Source of the DNA: Bombyx mori
Lineage: Eukaryota; Arthropoda; Insecta; Lepidoptera; Bombycidae
Direction: 5' to 3'
Assembly: GCF_030269925.1 (NCBI RefSeq)
Contig: NC_085116.1
Span: 868,001-932,000 of the forward strand
DNA length: 64,000 nt
The first letter of the stretch is position 1. Every line of letters starts with the position of its first letter. This document shows positions 57,221 to 64,000 of the stretch, piece after piece. Made by a program: the position numbers and the translations under genes. A model generated the notes under the pieces. The model searched no databases. It was not told where the DNA came from and worked only from the letters and a program-made list of their open reading frames with translations.

Positions 57221-57424
57221 TCTATACTAATATATAAATCTACAGTGGTTTTTACGGATGTTCCGTTATAACTACTGAACCGTGCATCCGATTTACTGGA
57301 AACTTGGTATCCATGTAGAAAATACATGTACTTAATGGATAGGCTAATATTTATATGAGTATTGGACTCCCTAATAATAATGACAATAAATAATAATGTT
57401 AATTTAGTAGTAGCTAGTAGCTAG
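57221..57424 (+). mobile_element. Non-autonomous Helitron
   Basis: It starts TCTATACTAATATATAAATC after A and ends at CTAG (57424, or 57417) before T. The interior 'tttacggatgttccgttata' and 'gaaacttggtatccatgtag' belong to a widespread lepidopteran Helitron-like family. Confidence 0.65.
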
Positions 57425-58011
57425 TACTTTATAATTGTCAGCGTCGTGGACGACTAAGGTGTTATTCGTTAACGTTTACGATCTACCGTCGTTTTTTTTT
57501 CTATAAATCGTAAAAGTAATTTTAATTAAATTAAATGCTAAGTGGGTCGGGAACTCTTCTCCTGAAGCAAAAAAAATCTGAGGTTGGAGCTTCAACTCTT
57601 TAAAATGTATGTTTGCTTCACGCTACAAATAACTATGCCACGGTATATACAACTCCTTGAAGGCTATCGGGAAGGTTTACTATATGTAAATAATATATGT
57701 TTATCTGTTTGATAATAAGATACATTTTATTATAAGTCATTCAGCTCGGAGAGACACCGCGGCCTATCTCAACAGTCCGACTTTAAGGTTATTTAAAAAT
57801 ATATTATCCGATTGATTAAATTATATAGATAGGGCCGCACGTTTAATTTACCACATTACTATTGTTTATAAATACTGATATGATAATAAAATAGTAGGTG
57901 GTAGATACAGAAATTTAGGTATCTGTATACTAGTGAACGAGTTCGAGAACTATCTAATGATAAGTGATTACAGCAGCCCATCAAATCGAAGTCTGCAAGT
58001 GAAAAAATATC
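57425..58011. other. AT-rich spacer
   Basis: A reversed SINE scrap near 57930-57995 ('tgataagtgattacagcagc'). Otherwise unassigned. Confidence 0.4.
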
Positions 58012-58301
58012 TTTTTTTTTCCTACCTAAGCTGTTAGCCTTGGGAGGCTATACTAGCCTTAACTAGTAGGTGAGCTCACAGGGCTCAAACCTGATGACGT
58101 TGATAACAGCCGTGCTTCGCAGAATCTACCACCGGATCGGAAACGCGACCCACTGAGAAAATCAGTGGGCTGTGTCTGACGGTTAATTTACTCGTCGAGC
58201 CCTTCGTCGCAAGCGACGGGTTCGACGAAGACGATGACCGGTGCTTGAGGTATCTAGAAGCACCGTTAGTGGAACGGGAGGATCCGAAATGACGTGTTAA
58301 A
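58012..58301 (-). mobile_element. Family A retroelement 3' end
   Basis: 'ttcctacctaagctgttagc', 'gtaggtgagctcacagggct', a shortened CCCACTGA...TCAGTGGG hairpin, 'cccttcgtcgcaagcgacgg' and 'gggaggatccgaaatgacgt'. Confidence 0.72.
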
Positions 58302-58401
58302 AATTAGCGATCACCACATTATGCTGTAAAAATCTCTAAATATGTATGTTTTGACGAGGTCGCCGACGTCTTGTGAGTCCGCACGTAGGTACCACCGCCC
58401 T

Positions 58402-59940
58402 CGGAGAGGTCGGTCGACCGTGGACGCGGTCTTACGGGTCCGCGATCTTTCCGACCAGGCGTGCTCTGGGGGAGGTGTACTGTTGGCTGTGTCGATTGAT
58501 ATTGCCAACGCCTTCAACACGATCCCCTGGAGCGCGATTGTGGAGTCATTACGGTTTCACCGCGTCCCCACCGGTCTCCGTAATCTGATTGAGGATTATC
58601 TCTCAGGGCGGGCGGTGATCTTCCCCGAGCGGAGTGGGTGGGGACGAAAAACGGTGTCGCGTGGGGTTCCACAAGGGTCGGTACTGGGTCCACTCCTTTG
58701 GAATATAGGCTTTGACTGGGTCCTCCGCGGGGCTATCCTGCCTGGCGTCGAAGTGGTTTGCTACGCTGACGACACGCTGGTGACGGCTTGCGGAGACGAC
58801 TACCGGTCAGCAGCCGTCCTGGTTGTGGCTGCAGTGGCAACTGTGGTAAGACGAATAAAGAGACTCGGCCTCGAGGTGGCCCTCCAAAAATCCGAAGCAG
58901 TGTGCTTCCACTCAGCTCGGAAAGGGCCACCTCAAGGCGCGAATCTCGTAGTCGGGGGTGTCACCATTGCTGTCCAGCCGAAGCTCAAGTATTTGGGCCT
59001 CGTGCTGGACAGCAAATGGAGATTCGACCACCATTTTAAAGCGCTGGTTCCGAGGCTCATGGGGGCGGCAGGTGCGCTGACCCGTCTTCTTCCCAACGTC
59101 GGAGGATGCAGCGCCGGTACTCGGCGACTGTACCTTGGGGTGGTGCGCAGTATGGCCCTGTACGGTGCTCCCGTGTGGTCGCCCGCACTCTCCGCGAGAA
59201 ACGCGTCTCTGCTGCTCAGAGCTCAGCGGGCGCTCGCGGTGAGGGTCATCAGGGGGTACCGCACCATCTCTCAAGATGTGGCCTGCGCTCTCGCCGGATC
59301 CCTACCCTGGGACCTCGAGGCCGAAATCTTGGCTGCGGTATATCGGCGTAAGGCGCAGGCCTTGAGTCGGGGACGGTCGCCCGGCCCGTCGGCTGTCGGT
59401 CGGTGGAAGCGTGCTGCGCGTCATGTAGCATACGCTAAGTGGAGAGAGCGATTGCTGAAGGAACTTGGCCAAACTTCAGCCACCCGCCGTCGCACCCTCG
59501 AGGCCCTGGTGCCCGTGCTGGAGGCATGGTCGGATCGGCGTCACGGCGTACTCTCCTTTCACCTTGCGCAGGTCCTCTCGGGACATGGCTGTTTCGGGAG
59601 GTACCTGTGGAAGGTCTGCAGGAGAGAGCCACATCCGGGCTGCCACCAGTGCGGGCACCCGGACGATGACGCGCAGCACGCGCTCGAAACGTGCCCGCGT
59701 TGGGAGCACTCGCGGCGAGATCTCGTCGCGGTGCTGGGGAGAAACCTCTCCCTGCGGGCTGTCGTCGCCCGCATGTTAGAGGATCAGGGCTCGTGGGAGG
59801 CCATGGCCAGGTTTTGTGACCTGGTAATGGCGTCCCGTGAGGCTGAGGAGCGTGAAAGGGAGTGGGATCCCTCTTCAGCACCTCAGCGCAGAAGGCGGGA
59901 TGGCCGGCGCGGGCGTGAAGCTCCCGCTCAGCCCCCGTAG
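58402..59940 (+). CDS. R1-clade LINE reverse transcriptase, N-truncated
   Basis: 512 codons are open from the insertion boundary, starting at RRGRSTVDAV, just upstream of RT motif A. Motif A is LAVSIDIANAFN (Asp codon 58498), motif B GVPQGSVLGP, the active site YADD (58762-58773), then YLGLVLDSKW. C-terminal are GVLSFHLAQVLSGHGCFGRY and a zinc-knuckle-like CHQCGHPDDDAQHALETC (59641-59694), ending in an Arg-rich tail. The endonuclease and RT fingers are missing, so it is inactive. By chance the frame extends 5' into the host SINE to 58342, which is not part of the protein. Confidence 0.9.
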   Translation, partial: RRGRSTVDAVLRVRDLSDQACSGGGVLLAVSIDIANAFNTIPWSAIVESLRFHRVPTGLRNLIEDYLSGRAVIFPERSGWGRKTVSRGVPQGSVLGPLLWNIGFDWVLRGAILPGVEVVCYADDTLVTACGDDYRSAAVLVVAAVATVVRRIKRLGLEVALQKSEAVCFHSARKGPPQGANLVVGGVTIAVQPKLKYLGLVLDSKWRFDHHFKALVPRLMGAAGALTRLLPNVGGCSAGTRRLYLGVVRSMALYGAPVWSPALSARNASLLLRAQRALAVRVIRGYRTISQDVACALAGSLPWDLEAEILAAVYRRKAQALSRGRSPGPSAVGRWKRAARHVAYAKWRERLLKELGQTSATRRRTLEALVPVLEAWSDRRHGVLSFHLAQVLSGHGCFGRYLWKVCRREPHPGCHQCGHPDDDAQHALETCPRWEHSRRDLVAVLGRNLSLRAVVARMLEDQGSWEAMARFCDLVMASREAEEREREWDPSSAPQRRRRDGRRGREAPAQPP

Positions 59941-60365
59941 GGACTGTCAGGTGGCGGGTGCGGGGGCGCCCGGTACTCGACTGTCGGTCCGGTGGTGGGG
60001 CGGTGCAAGGTGGCTCCTGCGCGCCGCTCACGGTGTATCTCCCGAAATGACGTCCTTCGGGATTTTCCCGGAGATGAAATCCCGTCTTATCATCAGGACG
60101 GGTACCGGCGAAGGCGGACTTTCGGCGCGCACTGCGGTACCGTAGGTCTGGTGTAGCCGGTGTGGTGGAGCTCGATGGGGTTTAGTCGGTAGTCGTTCTG
60201 CGGGGCAAGTGCTTCGCGCGCCTTTTTCAAGGCGTAGTCTCTTGCGAGGGATTCGGGGAGGTGGAGGACCTTCTCGTCCCCCTCTTCCTCTCAGGAGGCG
60301 CCGGAGTCCGACATAACCCGGTTCGTTACCCCCCGGACCGGGTATCCGTAAATGGATTCCCCAGC

Positions 60366-60395
<30 letters not shown>
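58402..60395 (+). mobile_element. Young 5'-truncated R1-clade LINE
   Basis: A 1994-bp GC-rich insertion with exact target duplication (58387-58401 and 60396-60410), an open ORF2 segment, a ~430-bp 3'UTR with a hairpin (ACCCGG/CCGGGT near 60317-60345), and 28 A. The lack of any stop in the frame and the long pure A tail point to a recent insertion. Confidence 0.93.
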
Positions 60396-60398
<3 letters not shown>

Positions 60399-60615
60399 TA
60401 CCACCGCCCTGCAGCCATTGTACGGTAAGAACTGAGACCTTAGAACTCATGTCTCAAGGTATGGTGGAATTTATTTTGTAGATGTGCTCTGGTAACCACT
60501 TAACATCAGGTGGGCCGCGAGCTGGTTCACCCTCCTAATCAATAAATAAATAAAAAACTAATAGCTAAGTACAACTGTTTTCAACGCGCAACCAAAAATT
60601 TCATAAAGCGACCAC

Positions 60616-60672
60616 TTTTTTTTGTCCTACATATGCTGATAGCATTCAGAGGCTATTTCAGCTTAAAGTGAC
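60616..60672 (-). mobile_element. Family A retroelement tail scrap
   Basis: 'ttttttttgtcctacatatg' and 'ctgatagcattcagaggcta'. Confidence 0.55.
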
Positions 60673-62125
60673 CACACACAGCATTGATGACAATACTGAG
60701 ATGCGAAACGTACTCCGTCAAAATCAGCGTGTCCCACAGCCGGCTCAATGTAAAATAATAAAAACTGCGCATAGTTTAAGTAAATTTATGGGCCATTCCA
60801 GTCCTGATTTACTGGCTCCGGTCCTTTCTCTCCCGCCTTTTGTGACGCTAAAAGACTGATGCTACAACAAATTTTGGTTTCGGTCTTTTTAGGAAATTAA
60901 CACTCTCTTTATGTAGTGTTCGCTGATTTTTACTGCTTGATGATTTGGTTTTTGAATGTGGCTTGTGAATCAAAAAGATTAAGAAGTGGTGTTGTCATTG
61001 AATCATTCAAAAGATACAACCCTCAAGTTAGAGTGCATGTTAGTTAAATAATTCGCCAATAATAATGGATTTCTTTTGGGTGGTTTTGTTTTGGCGTAAC
61101 TGACCACCATTGATTTTGTTATATTCGGAAACACTATCGTGAATTAGGAGATCAGCATCTTGTAATCGAAAAATCTTATATAAAATTTTAAAGTTGTTTT
61201 TTTAGGATGTTGTATAAAATATTTAAAGAAAATGTGTATTCTGAGAAGTAGTTTCATTTGCAATAGGTACCGAAAAGATTTTATAAAAAGCTTACACAAT
61301 TTTACACAAAGGCCAAATCTAAATATTTGCGTTTTTATGGTGATAAAGGTTTGGTGACATGCGCCTTTTTTACTTTTTTGTACTTTATGCTAACAATATA
61401 AACTACCTTTGAAATCAATGTTATCGCACAACGATTGGGTTACATTCCAATTGTGTGCTTAATATCTTGCGTTTTGGCTCATTCCTTTTGACGGCAAGAA
61501 GTTGGCTTTCGGTTAATAAACTTAATCGGCTTAATGTGATCTGCAACAATTTAACTTAATACATGGATTTAATATTTTCGATCCTGTTCGCAGCCATTCT
61601 GATAATATTTCCACAGTTGCAGACAGTCAATATATTTCCAATTTAAAGCAACTTTGTATAACATTTTAAATGCTTACAGATCTTCAAAAATTCACATTAA
61701 CTGTAAAATATAGTGAACTGTTTTGTGTCCTTTTCTTCACACAGGTTATAATACGACCGACACAGGTTTTTATTACCGGTTTTATGTACGTGAGAAAACA
61801 ATTGTTAGGCCACAAACTGTCGATGCACAATAAACAAGACGATCGCAGGGCTTTTGTCGTTTTACGACAAACTACCGACTCACAGTCAGATTTATTGGCA
61901 ACCCTTGTGAGTTTGAGTGGCCCGTCGTGATACGGTAACAACTATTTTTTGCCGTTTAACCGTCTAATCAGGAGTTTCGGTGTAGTTATCTTAACTGGGA
62001 TCACTAGTTATGTAGGGTAGGTGCCGACTAATGCGAGACTGACATTAGTGCACAATTGAACGCCTATCGAATTACACGTATTGTTGAACATAGATCGAAG
62101 GCTCTGAAACATTCAATTTCAATTC
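60673..62125. other. Gene-free stretch
   Basis: AT-rich; short overlapping frames near 61670-61941 on both strands have no known domain. Confidence 0.35.
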
Positions 62126-62392
62126 ATGACAACAATACGCGCAAACTCAAAAAGAGTATCCGGAAATAAATATCTCTTATCTCTTCTGAGCTTTAATGTG
62201 CCGCTGACGTCGACAAGGGCTTCGAAGTTGATGGTGTTCAGGGTTCCCAGATACCATACCAACCTCGGTAAGAACGTGCCTCTCAGCAGACTAGTTGGGG
62301 AATTAAACAATTTACATAGCAAGTTTTCTCTGGACGTTTTTGCTGGCTTTTTTGACAGTTTCAGACGAGAAGGCAACAACCTTGCTCAATGA
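62126..62392 (+). pseudogene. Possible LINE RT C-terminal remnant
   Basis: The 88-codon frame contains LLSLLSFNVPLTSTRASKLM, FRVPRYHTNLGKNVPLSRLV and LDVFAGFFDSFRR. The order VP...TR...RTN/HTN...P..R...LN...DVF...F resembles the C-terminal end of Jockey/CR1-type RT proteins. No RT core is seen upstream. The assignment is by pattern only; chance similarity is possible. Confidence 0.4.
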
Positions 62393-63951
62393 GCTTTTTC
62401 AATTAAGTAATAGCGTATTTGGTAGTAAATTTGTAATAATGCAAGGTTTTCATGTAATGTCACATATAGTTTTTTTTTTATACAACGAACCACTTTTTTT
62501 ATCAATGCAATGCAGTCGTTACCTGTAATAGTGTTAGCATTTAGTGAAATCAATGTACTGATGTATAGCATGTTAGTACCTAATAAATAAAATAATATCA
62601 AATCAAATAAATAAATGTAAACATGTTGTAGAATTGATTGTAGAAAATAATCGCAATAACTATATGACCAAATTTATTGTTGACGTCACACAGCTGAAGG
62701 TTTTCGGTGAGTCGTCAACCCGCACTAAATAATAAAGGAAGCCGTCACAAACAGAGAATCGTCGCGGAATCTCACGAAACTACGCGGAGAAAGAACTTTA
62801 CGATCCGAACTAGCATACTGTAACAATAAAACGTAACATTAAACGTGAAAAAATGTGTCGATCCAGCATAATAGCGGTGTTTACAAACACAATTCGGTCG
62901 GCCTTTACGATCTGCTCCCGAATATTCTCGAACGCTAATTTATGAACTACGTAACGGTCGACGTCTCGGGGAAACGTTCGCTCGATTTACTACTTTATAC
63001 GGTATTCAAACTTGATTTTTATTTTTGTCGTTAAATTTTACAACCCCCGATTGATGTTCATTAATTCGTGAATTGTCGTGAGGTTTTCACGAGCCGCGGG
63101 CGTGCTTAAATAACGCATTCCCGACTTTCCGGACACCGCACCGTTGCCAATCACGATTGTAACGACATTAGTTGTAAAATTAATTAAACAATTAAACCAT
63201 ACGATTTCCATTTTGTTTATGTAATTTTTTTAGAACTTTTACTATGGATATTATTTCTAACATGCAGTGCTTTTATTGAATATCCGTAGATTTTTACAAT
63301 TGAAATATTGTCCGAAACGTAATCTTGTTGCAACTGCAAACTCTTGATACATACCTACCTAAAATTATAACACGCTTAACGTAGATGGCACTTGACCTCT
63401 CGGCATCTTAACTTGAGACATGAGGTCGATCATTCGAAACCATGTATATTGGAATGACAGCTAACCTGCTTCTCAAAAGAAAATGCATTATTACCTTGCG
63501 AACGAATTTAAACGAAGTTTCAGCATATTCTAAATGTCATTTTCGCTGTAAAGGGCCATAAAACCGGCGATTAAATGTAAATCATTAACAAATAGATTTT
63601 AGTAGCGCATTAGAGGCGTAAAGTGCATTCGTTAGTCAATAAAAACGAGCGAACGAACTGAACGGTCGGTCCACGATCGTAAAACGCTTTGTGTGTGGCC
63701 GTATACTGTGCGTAGTTCTAACGAGCTCCCAGTCGTATGATAATATATTATATGTTTTTAATTTGTATCGATTAATTACTTCACTACCGGAGTCTACACT
63801 TTTAACTTGGGACCATTCATCTCCCAGAAGTGTGCACGTTTCAGGATATCTGTACTTTTTCCAACCACATAATCAATTTATTTCTTCTCTCCCCGGCATT
63901 TCTGTACTTATTTCTTCAAAAGAAATACGCAGCAGTACCTGTCATAGACTA
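62393..63951. other. Gene-free stretch with regulatory-like motifs
   Basis: TGACGTCA (62681-62688) and CAGCTG (62691-62696) lie side by side. The 62700-63200 segment is less AT-rich and free of the repeats seen elsewhere. No gene was found. Confidence 0.4.
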
Positions 63952-64000
63952 TGAGAAATCCGACCCATAGACACAGCCCACTCAGTTTCTCGCCGGATCT
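63952..64000 (+). mobile_element. Family A retroelement, cut by the window end
   Basis: 'cccatagacacagcccactc' and 'agtttctcgccggatct' match the family A core in sense orientation. The 3' end lies beyond the window. Confidence 0.7.

Larger units (their letters stand above)
58369..60557 (+). mobile_element. Bm1 SINE split by an R1-clade LINE
   Basis: The Bm1 body starts at about 58369 (cttgtgagtccgcacgtag), is interrupted at 58402, and resumes at 60396 (aggtaccaccgccctgcag) to the tail at 60557 (aataaataaataaaaaa). The 15 bases AGGTACCACCGCCCT occur on both sides as target duplication. Confidence 0.9.

Noticed and set aside
58342..58401. N-terminal extension of the RT frame
   Set aside because: These codons are host Bm1 and flanking DNA read in frame by accident; the LINE begins at 58402.
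59435..60031. 198-codon minus-strand frame antisense to the LINE protein
   Set aside because: Shadow of the GC-rich RT frame; no independent support.
1..64000. CRISPR arrays, operons or bacterial-type gene clusters
   Set aside because: None seen; repeats are eukaryotic retroelements and DNA transposons.

Overview
The window looks like nuclear DNA of a lepidopteran, most likely the silkworm Bombyx mori or its wild sister B. mandarina. The main reason is the repeat content. At least eighteen copies or fragments of a tRNA-headed SINE that I recognise as Bm1 are present on both strands, with several Helitron families ending in CTAG and R1-clade, RTE-clade and CR1/Jockey-like LINEs. The background is AT-rich. 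No complete host protein-coding gene is visible. The window reads as intergenic or large-intron DNA built from layered mobile elements.

Layout. 1-2046: AT-rich, nothing recognised. 2047-6138: a minus-strand Helitron split by a ~3.7 kb CR1/Jockey-type LINE whose EN-RT frame is intact except for one TAG; a second Helitron (6141-6519) abuts it head to head. 7-12 kb: SINEs, Helitrons, a 5'-truncated R1-clade LINE with a clean 12-bp target duplication, a 426-nt minus-strand candidate host exon (9826-10251), and a SINE split by a short LINE tail. 12-17 kb: mostly unique AT-rich DNA with scattered SINEs and Helitrons. 17-25 kb: a 199-bp palindromic MITE, an R1 tail, RTE remnants, a cluster of TATCGA motifs, and a ~1.9 kb DNA transposon with TA duplication and many internal copies of a subterminal repeat, itself carrying a SINE. 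25-36 kb: a 647-bp Harbinger-like MITE (TTA duplication), two direct copies of an unclassified repeat, and an eroded RTE LINE. 36-50 kb: full-length Bm1, Helitrons, fragments, and a 3'-truncated U1 snRNA pseudogene (46959-47058). 50-64 kb: an R1 3'UTR with 14-bp target duplication, a candidate host exon, a Tc1/mariner-type element with a broken transposase, and a young R1-clade LINE (58402-60395) with an open RT frame, 28-base A tail and 15-bp target duplication inside a SINE.

The elements interact mainly by nesting, which gives a relative age order: the Helitron at 2047 is older than its LINE, the TA-duplication transposon is older than its Bm1, and Bm1 copies are older than the LINEs at 10843 and 58402. 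I found no operon-like system, CRISPR array or multi-gene pathway. The items most worth follow-up are the transposon with subterminal repeats, the two short TIR elements with TTA duplications, the covarying 3'-hairpins of the LINE families, the U1 pseudogene, and three candidate host exons with good splice sites. Family names rest on recognition without any database search.
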